Assembly (NCBI RefSeq): GCF_024160105.1
Contig: NZ_JAMFTQ010000002.1
Span: 186,001-250,000 of the forward strand
Direction of reading: 5' to 3'
DNA length: 64,000 nt
Source of the DNA: Corynebacterium stercoris
Lineage (GTDB): Bacteria; Actinomycetota; Actinomycetes; Mycobacteriales; Mycobacteriaceae
In this document: positions 57,831-64,000 of the stretch, one piece after another
How the letters are laid out: each line of letters begins with the position of its first letter
How positions within the stretch are numbered: position 1 is the stretch's first letter
Program-made: the position numbers and the translations under genes
The notes under the pieces: model-generated
Databases searched by the model: none
Told to the model about the DNA's origin: nothing
Seen by the model: the letters and a program-made list of their open reading frames with translations, nothing else

Positions 57831-57910
57831 ACCTTCAACCCTCACTCAAAGGTTGTCCGCCGGGCGGAAGACCTTCAACCCCCGCTCGACGGTTGTCCGC
57901 CGCGCGGATT
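57831..57910 (+). repeat. Two tandem copies of the 40-bp interspersed repeat (copies 3 and 4)
   Basis: ACCTTCAACCCTCACTCAAA plus GGTTGTCCGCCGGGCGGAAG at 57831-57870, directly followed by ACCTTCAACCCCCGCTCGAC plus GGTTGTCCGCCGCGCGGATT at 57871-57910. Same family as copies 1 and 2 near sigA, so the repeats bound the island on both sides. Nothing else was found in 57635-57974 besides these and the terminator. Confidence 0.8.
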
Positions 57911-57932
57911 GCGAGGACGCTGAGACAAAACA

Positions 57933-57959
57933 ACGGCCCCAGCGCGGTGCTGGGGCCGT
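57933..57959 (-). terminator. Terminator of the DUF4190 gene
   Basis: Perfect 11-bp stem ACGGCCCCAGC / GCTGGGGCCGT with a five-base loop. On the minus strand TGTTTTG follows. Confidence 0.88.
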
Positions 57960-57974
57960 GAGTTTTCAGCGCGT

Positions 57975-58670
57975 TTAGTTATTGGACTCGATGCTGTCCA
58001 TAACCTCTTTCTGGATGCACTCCTGCAGCTTCTGCGGATCATCCTGGTACTGCTCGCAGCGTTCGATCATGCCGCTCTCGAGCACCTGCTGTGCGATCTG
58101 GAAGCCGAAGGCAAAGATGGCGCCAGAGACGACGAGCGACACAACACCAAGCACAAGACCGGTGATCGCCTTACCCTTGCCGGACGGTGCACCGGCGGAC
58201 TGTACTGCGACCTCCACATCCTTGGCGCGACGAATGCCCAAGAAGCCGAGAATGATCGCTGCCAGGCCGAGAATCAGCGCGAACGGGAAGAACAGCACGA
58301 TGAAGATAAGCGCGATGATGCCGACGACGAGCGCCGCCGTTGCCATCGAGTTCTTCGGTGCCGGGGCGGCCGCTCCGTAGCCCGGGAACTGGCCGTAGCC
58401 CTGCTGGGCGTAGCCGTCCTGGCCGAAACCGGTCTGGCCGTACTGCTCGTAGCCTGGCTGACCGTAATCTCCCGGCTGACCGTAGCCGCTCTGCTGACCA
58501 TACTGGCCGAAGTCAGACTGGTCGTAGCCGGACTGGCCCGGCTGACCGTACTGGTCGTAGCCAGACTGGCCGTAGCTGTTGGCCTCCGTGTTTGGGTTGT
58601 AAGCGGAGTAGCCCTCCGGGTGGTTGAAGCCGCTCGGGTCGGGACGGTTCGGGTTCGGGTTGTTCGTCAT
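57975..58670 (-). CDS. DUF4190 membrane protein with Gln/Tyr/Gly-rich N-terminus
   Basis: 231 aa from the ATG at 58670. The first ~105 residues are Pro/Asn-rich and then a low-complexity Gly-Gln-Tyr tract with [10 protein letters not shown]-like repeats. Two long hydrophobic segments of a DUF4190 domain follow ([26 protein letters not shown] and [22 protein letters not shown]). The Cys-containing acidic C-terminus ends SIESNN. Function unknown. It has its own promoter and terminator. Confidence 0.85.
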   Translation of the reverse strand: MTNNPNPNRPDPSGFNHPEGYSAYNPNTEANSYGQSGYDQYGQPGQSGYDQSDFGQYGQQSGYGQPGDYGQPGYEQYGQTGFGQDGYAQQGYGQFPGYGAAAPAPKNSMATAALVVGIIALIFIVLFFPFALILGLAAIILGFLGIRRAKDVEVAVQSAGAPSGKGKAITGLVLGVVSLVVSGAIFAFGFQIAQQVLESGMIERCEQYQDDPQKLQECIQKEVMDSIESNN

Positions 58671-58714
58671 TGGTGTCTCACTTTCGTCGCGGTCTCTGTC
58701 ACAAACTCCCCGCC

Positions 58715-58720
58715 ATAGTA
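58715..58720 (-). promoter_or_regulatory. -10 box (TACTAT) of the DUF4190 gene
   Basis: TACTAT on the minus strand, 45 bp before the ATG at 58670, giving a leader of about 38 nt. Confidence 0.45.
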
Positions 58721-58785
58721 CAGACGTGAACCCAAGCACCTCGGAACCGGAGATCCACCTCCGACGCGGAACTTCCGGCGCGGGG

Positions 58786-60600
58786 TTACCAATCCCGCAG
58801 GTAGGCGATGCGGTCGCGGAGTTGCTCCGCGTTGCACAAGGCAGTCGGCGGGCCGCCGCAGGCATTGCGCGCCTCAGTATGAATCGCGCCGTGGGGCCTG
58901 CCGGTTTTACTGGCGACAATCGCCACGCGGGCGTTCAGCTCCTTGCGCAGCTCGGGAATTTCGTCGGACGCGACTCCCCCGCCCCCAGCTCCACCCGCGG
59001 CCGCCGCAGCACCGGCACCACCCGCAGCACCAGCACCACCGGCACCGCCAGAGGCCCCGCCGTCGGAAAGCATCTGCTCCCCCAGGATCTGGGCGCGCTC
59101 GCGGGCCTGACGCTCGGCGGCCCGGCGCGCCTTCTCCTCGGCATCGCGGGCGTCGAGCTGGTCGCTTTGGCGTTTGCGCAGGAGGATTTTCACTTGCTCT
59201 GCGTCGAGAAGCCCCGGTAGCCCGAGGAAGTCCTGCTCCTCGGCAGAACCGGCGACCGTCGGTGTGCCGTAGGTCGAGCCGTCGAAGATGAGGGAGTCTA
59301 GCTCGGCGGAGGCGCCGATGGCTTCGTAGCCGGCGAGTTCGTCCGGTTCGTTCTCGGTGCGGTTCGCCTGTTCGAGGAGTTCGTCGGACCAGCCTGATTC
59401 GCGGTGTGGTTTGCCCAGGACGTGGTCGCGGGCAACTTCCATGTCCTCGGCGAGCTGCAGGAGCACGGGCACGGAAGGCAGGAACACTGACGCGGATTCG
59501 CCGGGGAGGCGCGAGCGCACGAAGCGGCCGATGGCCTGGGCGAAGAAGAGCGGCGTGGAGGCGGAGGTCGCATACACGCCGACGGCGAGGCGGGGCACGT
59601 CGACGCCTTCGGACACCATGCGCACCGCGACCATCCACTCGCTGGTGGATTCGGAGAACTCGGTGATGCGCTCGGATGCGCCTGCTTCGTCGGAAAGCAC
59701 GACGGTGACCGGCGTTGAGCTGATGCCGGAGAGGATCTTCGCGTAGGCGCGTGCGGTGGTGGTGTTGGTGGCGATGACAAGGCCGCCGGCATCCGGCATA
59801 TGCGCGCGGATCTTCAGCAGGCGGGTGTGGGCGGCGGTGAGCACGGCCGCGATCCAGTCGCCCTTCGGGTCCAGCGCGGTGCGCCACGCCTTCGCGGTTT
59901 GTTCGGCGTTGAGCGGCTCGCCGAGGCGCGCCGAGTATTCCTCGCCGGCGGAATCCTTCCACTGCGCCTCGCCGGAGTAGGCCAGGAACACGACGGGGCG
60001 CACGACGCCGTCGCGCAGTGCCTCGGCGTATCCGTAGGTGTAGTCGGACCTCGACACGAGGTGGCCCTCCCCGTCCTCCTCGTAGCGCACAAAGGGAATT
60101 TGTGAGTCGTCGGAGCGGAACGGCGTGCCGGTCAGTGCCAGGCGGTGCTCAACATCGTTGTAGGCCTCGTAAATACCGTCGCCCCAGCTCTTGGCATCGC
60201 CGGCGTGGTGGATCTCGTCGAGAATCACCAGGGTGCGGCGCGCGCTGGCCACCGCGTGATGCTTGAACGGGTGCATGCCCACCTGCGCGTAGGTCACTAC
60301 AACGCCGTCGTACGCCGGGTTTACCGCGGACGAGTTCGTGAACTCCGGGTCGAGGGCGAGGCCGAAACGCTTCGCCGCGTCCGACCACTGGTGCTTCAGG
60401 TGCTCGGTGGGCACGACGACGATGATGCGCTGCACGCTTTTCGACGCATGCAATTCCGCCGCCAGGGTCAGAGCGAACGTCGTTTTGCCGGCGCCCGGCG
60501 TCGCCACCGCGAGGAAATCGCGCGGCTTGGTGGCCATAAAAGAATTGAGGGCCTCTTGCTGCCATTGGCGCAGCCGAGGCCCCGTTGCGGACGCGGTCAC
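58786..60600 (-). CDS. SF2 DEAD/DEAH-type helicase
   Basis: 604 aa from a GTG that overlaps the DUF3039 stop by 4 bp (GTGA). Motif I is ATPGAGKTT (33-41), motif II DEIHH, motif [14 protein letters not shown], and motif VI in [12 protein letters not shown]. The core resembles XPB-like or type III restriction-like helicases. A Gly/Ala-only linker separates the helicase from a small C-terminal domain with several cysteines. DNA or RNA target unknown. Confidence 0.92.
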   Translation of the reverse strand: MTASATGPRLRQWQQEALNSFMATKPRDFLAVATPGAGKTTFALTLAAELHASKSVQRIIVVVPTEHLKHQWSDAAKRFGLALDPEFTNSSAVNPAYDGVVVTYAQVGMHPFKHHAVASARRTLVILDEIHHAGDAKSWGDGIYEAYNDVEHRLALTGTPFRSDDSQIPFVRYEEDGEGHLVSRSDYTYGYAEALRDGVVRPVVFLAYSGEAQWKDSAGEEYSARLGEPLNAEQTAKAWRTALDPKGDWIAAVLTAAHTRLLKIRAHMPDAGGLVIATNTTTARAYAKILSGISSTPVTVVLSDEAGASERITEFSESTSEWMVAVRMVSEGVDVPRLAVGVYATSASTPLFFAQAIGRFVRSRLPGESASVFLPSVPVLLQLAEDMEVARDHVLGKPHRESGWSDELLEQANRTENEPDELAGYEAIGASAELDSLIFDGSTYGTPTVAGSAEEQDFLGLPGLLDAEQVKILLRKRQSDQLDARDAEEKARRAAERQARERAQILGEQMLSDGGASGGAGGAGAAGGAGAAAAAGGAGGGGVASDEIPELRKELNARVAIVASKTGRPHGAIHTEARNACGGPPTALCNAEQLRDRIAYLRDW

Positions 60601-60863
60601 TTCCGGCGCAGCCCCTTGTAGATGCGCTCGCAGTCAGCGCACACCGGGGAGCCCGGTTTCGCCTGCTTTTTCACGGGAAAGGTCTCCCCGCACAGCGCCA
60701 CCACCATCTTGCCCGAGATGGCGGAGTCGACGATCTGGTCCTTCTTCACGTAGTGGAAGACCTTGGGGGTGCCGTCGTCAGTGGTTGACGAGGTATCTTC
60801 CCGCAGGTCGGTGCGCTCCAGGGTTTTCGTCGTCGTCTTCACGGTGTCCATCATGCCCCACAT
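60597..60863 (-). CDS. DUF3039 family small zinc-site protein
   Basis: 88 aa. The conserved block VFHYVKKDQI, then LCGETFPVKKQAKPGSPVCADC, has three cysteines in a likely zinc site. The start is taken as the ATG at 60863, eight bases from a TAAGTT box; ATGs at 60854 and 60851 are alternatives. It is co-transcribed with the helicase. Function unknown. Confidence 0.88.
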   Translation of the reverse strand: MWGMMDTVKTTTKTLERTDLREDTSSTTDDGTPKVFHYVKKDQIVDSAISGKMVVALCGETFPVKKQAKPGSPVCADCERIYKGLRRK

Positions 60864-60871
60864 GGCGGAAG

Positions 60872-60894
60872 AACTTAAGCCGGAGGGCTACCCT
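60872..60894. promoter_or_regulatory. Divergent leaderless -10 boxes (DUF3039 and DUF3099 genes)
   Basis: Minus-strand TAAGTT (60877-60872) is eight bases from the ATG at 60863. Plus-strand TACCCT (60889-60894) is eight bases from the ATG at 60903. Confidence 0.4.
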
Positions 60895-60902
60895 GAAAGG
60901 CT

Positions 60903-61367
60903 ATGAGCGAGGCGAGCGGGCACTTCCACGACCAGCACACGGTCGACGTGGACGTTGAGCAGTCCGCACCGCGCGCGCGGCGCAGCCGTCGGAAAACGAA
61001 GCGCGCCCTCATCACGGACCTTAAGCGCTCCCCCGAGCAGAACCGCAGGAGCCGCGAGGTGCAGTACCTGATTATGCAGGGCCTCCGTCTGCCCTTCATT
61101 CTGCTCTCCCTGTTCGCGGCGTTCGCCTGGGAAAATTGGGGGCTGGCCGCGATTTTCTTCCTCATTTCGGTGCCGCTGCCGTGGATTTCCGTGATGGTGG
61201 CGAACGGCCAGGGCGAGGTGCGCGATTCGCGTTCCCGGAACGTGTACAAGCCGGCGGTGGCGCGCGAAGAGGCGGCGCGGCTCGAGGCGGCGCGCCAAGC
61301 TCAGCTCGCTCAAGCCGACGGTTCCGGCGCGGCGAATGCCCCCAGTATCATCGAGCACGACGATTAG
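60903..61367 (+). CDS. DUF3099 family membrane protein
   Basis: 154 aa. A basic N-terminus (RARRSRRKTKRALITDLKRSPEQN) leads into two closely spaced membrane helices (LRLPFILLSLFAAFAWENWG and LAAIFFLISVPLPWISVMVANG), then a charged, Ala-rich tail. DUF3099 proteins are small actinobacterial membrane proteins of unknown function. Confidence 0.88.
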   Translation: MSEASGHFHDQHTVDVDVEQSAPRARRSRRKTKRALITDLKRSPEQNRRSREVQYLIMQGLRLPFILLSLFAAFAWENWGLAAIFFLISVPLPWISVMVANGQGEVRDSRSRNVYKPAVAREEAARLEAARQAQLAQADGSGAANAPSIIEHDD

Positions 61368-61397
61368 CCCCCGGCTGCGAAGGAGCCTGTACGTTCC

Positions 61398-62939
61398 ATG
61401 ACCGCTCCCCCTCCCCCTGCAGCGCTCATGCGCGACCTTGCGACGGTGCTGCACGAGGCCCAGTTCACCGCGGACGGCGTGGCCGCCCACCTCGGGCCAG
61501 ACGCCACGGACGCGCTGTACCGGGGCGAGCCCGGTGTGGTGCTCGCGGCTACCCGCGGCGGCACGCAGCTCGACGGACTCATCCGCTTTTTCCTGCTGCG
61601 CCGCCCCGTCTCCGGGGAGGAGCTGGCGGACCTCATCGGCTCCCGCCTTGCGCTCTCGCTTGTCGACGCTTCCTTCGCCACCCAAACCCCCGCCGGCGAC
61701 CTGGTGGTGAACTTCGATGTCCGCCCGCACATCGTGGCCGGCGAACCGCGCCTGGTCGTGTCCGACCGGGACGCGTCGGTGACGGAGCTCGTGCCCGGGC
61801 GCGACCATGTGCTCGGTGTCGGCGCGGCGTCGTTGTCGCTACTCTCCGCCGCCCCGCAGGTACCGGTGGGCCGCGTGCTCGATCTCGGGACGGGCTCCGG
61901 TATTCAGGCGCTGGCGCAGGCCGCGGCCGCGGAGCAGGTCGTGGCTACCGACGTGCACCCGCGCGCCCTCGAGCTCGCGTCCGCAACGCTGGCGGCGAAC
62001 GGCGTGGAGAACGTCGAACTGCGCGAGGGCGCCTGGTTTGAGCCCGTGATCGGCGAGCGCTTCGACCGCATCGTGGCCAACCCGCCATTCGTCGTGGGGC
62101 TGCCGGAGGTGGGGCACGTCTACCGCGATTCCGGCCTCGGCCTCGACGGTGCGACCGAGCTCGTGGTCTCCCAGGCCGCGAACCACCTCGCGGAGGACGG
62201 CACGGCGTGCATCCTCGGCGCGTGGGTGCACACCCTGGACACGCCGTGGCAGAACCGGGTGGCCTCGTGGCTGCCGTCGTCAGGCGTGAGTGCCTGGGTG
62301 CTGCAGCGCGACGTGGTGGATCCCGGCATGTACGTCTCCACCTGGCTCAAGGATGAGTCGGTGGACCTGCGCTCCCGCGAAGCGTTCGAGCGCAGCGAGG
62401 CGTGGCTGGACTACTTCGACGACAACGACGTCCACGCGATCGGCTTCGGCTGGGTGTTCCTGCGCGACATCGGCGATGCCCCTTCGGAAATCACCGCCGA
62501 GGAGGTGCGCCAGCCCTTTAACGATCCGCTCGGGCCCGAGGTGGAGGAGTATTTCAGCCGCACCGCGTGGCTGCGCGCCGCCGATAAGGACGCGGTGCTG
62601 GATGCCACGTACGTGCTGCGCCCCGGTGTGGCGCTCGAAGAGGTGCAACTCGCCGACCAGGAATTGGGCATGGGCTTTACGACGGAGGTCATCCGCATCA
62701 CCCGCACCGACGGGCCACGCTTCACCCACGACGTGGACGAGGCGCTGCGCGCTGTGCTCGCCGGGCTCCACCCGCAAGGTCTCCCGCTGCGAGAGGTGGT
62801 TGGGCTCCTCGCCGCCTCGCGCGGCATGGCGGATGCTGAAGCGCTCGGCGAGCTCGAGGACCAGGCGGCCGCAGCGATTGTGGATCTCGTGCGCCACGGC
62901 ATTGTGATCCCCTCGGCGATCGCTGAGGTTGTGCGATGA
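61398..62939 (+). CDS. SAM-dependent methyltransferase with PrmC/RlmG-like core
   Basis: 513 aa. An N-terminal ~130-residue domain precedes the methyltransferase core with DLGTGSG at 162-168 and NPPF at 228-231, the signature of enzymes that methylate exocyclic or side-chain nitrogens (HemK/PrmC, RsmC, RlmG). A long C-terminal region of unclear function follows. Substrate unknown. The stop overlaps dtd by 4 bp (ATGA). Confidence 0.87.
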   Translation: MTAPPPPAALMRDLATVLHEAQFTADGVAAHLGPDATDALYRGEPGVVLAATRGGTQLDGLIRFFLLRRPVSGEELADLIGSRLALSLVDASFATQTPAGDLVVNFDVRPHIVAGEPRLVVSDRDASVTELVPGRDHVLGVGAASLSLLSAAPQVPVGRVLDLGTGSGIQALAQAAAAEQVVATDVHPRALELASATLAANGVENVELREGAWFEPVIGERFDRIVANPPFVVGLPEVGHVYRDSGLGLDGATELVVSQAANHLAEDGTACILGAWVHTLDTPWQNRVASWLPSSGVSAWVLQRDVVDPGMYVSTWLKDESVDLRSREAFERSEAWLDYFDDNDVHAIGFGWVFLRDIGDAPSEITAEEVRQPFNDPLGPEVEEYFSRTAWLRAADKDAVLDATYVLRPGVALEEVQLADQELGMGFTTEVIRITRTDGPRFTHDVDEALRAVLAGLHPQGLPLREVVGLLAASRGMADAEALGELEDQAAAAIVDLVRHGIVIPSAIAEVVR

Positions 62940-63370
62940 GGGCTGTGCTGACTCGGGTCTCCAGCGCGTCTGTCACTGTGGACGGTGACGTGGTAGGCGC
63001 GATCGATTGCCCCGACACCGGCGGGATCCTCGCCCTTGTGGGTGTCGGCGCCGAGGACAGCCCCGACGCCTGGGAAACTGTCGCGCGCAAGATCGCGGAA
63101 CTGCGCATTCTCGACGGCGAGCGCTCCGTCACCGATGTCGGTGCACCGGTGCTTCTCGTCAGCCAGTTCACGCTCATGGGCCGCACCGCGAAGGGCCGGC
63201 GGCCGTCGTGGTCCGATGCCGCGCCGGGCGACATTGCGGAGCCGGTCATCGCGCGCATTGCGGAGGAGCTTCGCAGCCGCGGCATCAGGGTCGAGGAAGG
63301 CCGTTTCGGTGCGAAAATGCGGGTCGCAAGCGTCAACGAAGGGCCTTTTACCGTGATTGTGGAAGCTTAG
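62936..63370 (+). CDS. dtd: D-aminoacyl-tRNA deacylase
   Basis: 144 aa. Both active-site motifs of DTD are visible: [10 protein letters not shown] and, near the C-terminus, SVNEGPFTV. It removes D-amino acids (and glycine from tRNA-Ala) from tRNAs. It is translationally coupled to the preceding methyltransferase. Confidence 0.97.
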   Translation: MRAVLTRVSSASVTVDGDVVGAIDCPDTGGILALVGVGAEDSPDAWETVARKIAELRILDGERSVTDVGAPVLLVSQFTLMGRTAKGRRPSWSDAAPGDIAEPVIARIAEELRSRGIRVEEGRFGAKMRVASVNEGPFTVIVEA

Positions 63371-63481
63371 CTAGCAACGCCACGCTTCATGTGACATATT
63401 TCATATTGCAGGATTGTCCGCGCCCATGCCGGCGATAGGTCAATGTGCGAGGATTATGCAAGGAATCTAATCTCCCGCCGC

Positions 63482-63508
63482 GGGAACAAAACCGCGCGGT
63501 GAGACGTT
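63482..63508 (+). promoter_or_regulatory. ECF-type (SigE/SigH) promoter of sigB
   Basis: GGGAAC (63482-63487), 17 bases, CGTT (63505-63508), 46 bp before the sigB ATG. It fits the GGAAC...GTT pattern of actinobacterial SigH/SigE promoters, which are known to drive sigB in mycobacteria and corynebacteria. Confidence 0.65.
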
Positions 63509-63553
63509 GGACTGTTGGATTCACTCACAACGCTATCGAGGAGGCAGCACCAC

Positions 63554-64000
63554 ATGACTCAGCCGGATCATGTCAACGCCGCAGAGCAGGAAGAAGTCGA
63601 CCGCGGTAGCCGCCGGAACCAGACGAACGATAACCCTTCGGCTGACCTTGTCCGCGTCTACCTCAACGGCATCGGCAAGACGGCGTTGCTCAGTGCTGAG
63701 GAAGAAGTTGAGCTGGCCCAGCAGATCGAGGTGGGCCTGTACGCCCAGTACCTGCTGGATGATCCGGAGACGCAGCTCACCCGCGCCAAGAAGCGCGACC
63801 TGAAGATTCTGGCCAAGCAGGGCCGCAAGGCCCGCGCCCACCTGCTCGAAGCGAACCTGCGCCTCGTGGTCTCGCTGGCGAAGCGCTACACCGGCCGCGG
63901 CATGCCGCTGCTGGACCTCATCCAAGAGGGCAACCTGGGCCTCATCCGCGCGATGGAGAAGTTCGATTACACCAAGGGCTTCAAGTTCTCCACGTACGCG
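63554..64000 (+). CDS. sigB: Sigma factor SigB, N-terminal part (runs off the window)
   Basis: 149 codons from the ATG at 63554, with GAGGAGG about nine bases upstream, to the window end. After a short polar N-terminus it matches SigA regions 1.2-2.3: [20 protein letters not shown], then [20 protein letters not shown] and [13 protein letters not shown]. Lacking the long Lys/acidic extension of SigA, it is the group 2 sigma factor SigB used in stationary phase and stress. Confidence 0.96.
   Translation, partial: MTQPDHVNAAEQEEVDRGSRRNQTNDNPSADLVRVYLNGIGKTALLSAEEEVELAQQIEVGLYAQYLLDDPETQLTRAKKRDLKILAKQGRKARAHLLEANLRLVVSLAKRYTGRGMPLLDLIQEGNLGLIRAMEKFDYTKGFKFSTYA

Noticed and set aside
53792-57910. 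CRISPR-like array of short repeats
   Set aside because: Only four diverged copies without regular unique spacers, and no cas genes.
57660-57923. Plus-strand frame of 87 codons beside the repeats
   Set aside because: It runs into the 40-bp repeats, has no ribosome binding site and shows no family similarity.

Overview
The window looks like a chromosomal segment of a Corynebacterium (Actinobacteria). The DNA is GC-rich. It encodes a mycolyltransferase-type esterase, the phosphatidylinositol mannoside cluster (pgsA, acyltransferase, pimA), the arabinofuranosyltransferase AftC, polyphosphate glucokinase and the sigA/sigB pair. The gene order matches, from memory, the aspS-to-sigB part of the C. 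glutamicum map. Most of it is housekeeping core genome, and accessory material is confined to two places.

Layout. 1-9.7 kb: the first codons of alaS, then rarA, an APH-fold kinase-like gene and aspS on the minus strand; a zinc metallopeptidase, a HEPN-CBS fusion gene and sdaA on the plus strand; then hisS and a glyoxalase-II-like hydrolase on the minus strand. 9.7-13.5 kb: a membrane-anchored cyclophilin, a small secreted helical protein and a large secreted 5'-nucleotidase. 13.6-24.8 kb: a long minus-strand block, rel-apt-substrate-binding lipoprotein-secF-secD-yajC-ruvB-ruvA-ruvC-yebC (stringent response, purine salvage, protein export, Holliday-junction resolution). 24.8-31.6 kb: tesB, then the PIM block (LemA-like protein, pimA, patA, pgsA, HIT protein) and thrS. 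31.6-35.5 kb: DyP peroxidase, CopC and PCu(A)C, which look like one operon behind a sigma-C-type promoter, then a mycolyltransferase-like esterase. 35.6-39.4 kb: a single-chain type IIL-like restriction-modification gene next to tRNA-Val(CAC), followed by a six-gene tRNA array (Gly-Val-Gly-Cys-Val-Gly). 39.5-53.7 kb: reductase, aftC, msrB, chdC, DUF3000, rnd, dxs, a TrmA-family methyltransferase, DUF3710, dut, DUF3093, DUF4193, suhB, ppgK, sigA. 53.7-57.9 kb: an accessory island holding an IS481-type transposase remnant, a TetR-ABC transporter operon, a probably truncated mobile-element ORF and a small membrane protein, bounded on both sides by copies of one 40-bp repeat. 58-64 kb: DUF4190 protein, helicase, DUF3039, DUF3099, a methyltransferase, dtd and the 5' part of sigB, which runs off the end.

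Regulation is unusually readable. At least a dozen genes start 6-8 nt downstream of a TANNNT-type -10 box with no Shine-Dalgarno, which indicates leaderless mRNAs. In one case (dut/DUF3093) two such promoters sit back to back in 28 bp. ECF-type promoters are visible before the copper operon (GGGAAC-N17-CGACTA) and before sigB (GGGAAC-N17-CGTT). Neighbouring genes are very tightly packed, with ATGA/GTGA start-stop overlaps and two convergent pairs sharing a CTAG as both stop codons.

The most interesting leads are the HEPN-CBS protein, the type IIL gene beside the tRNA, the repeat-bounded ABC island, and an over-represented 11-mer (CGTCGGCAAGC). No CRISPR array, rRNA or intact insertion sequence was seen.
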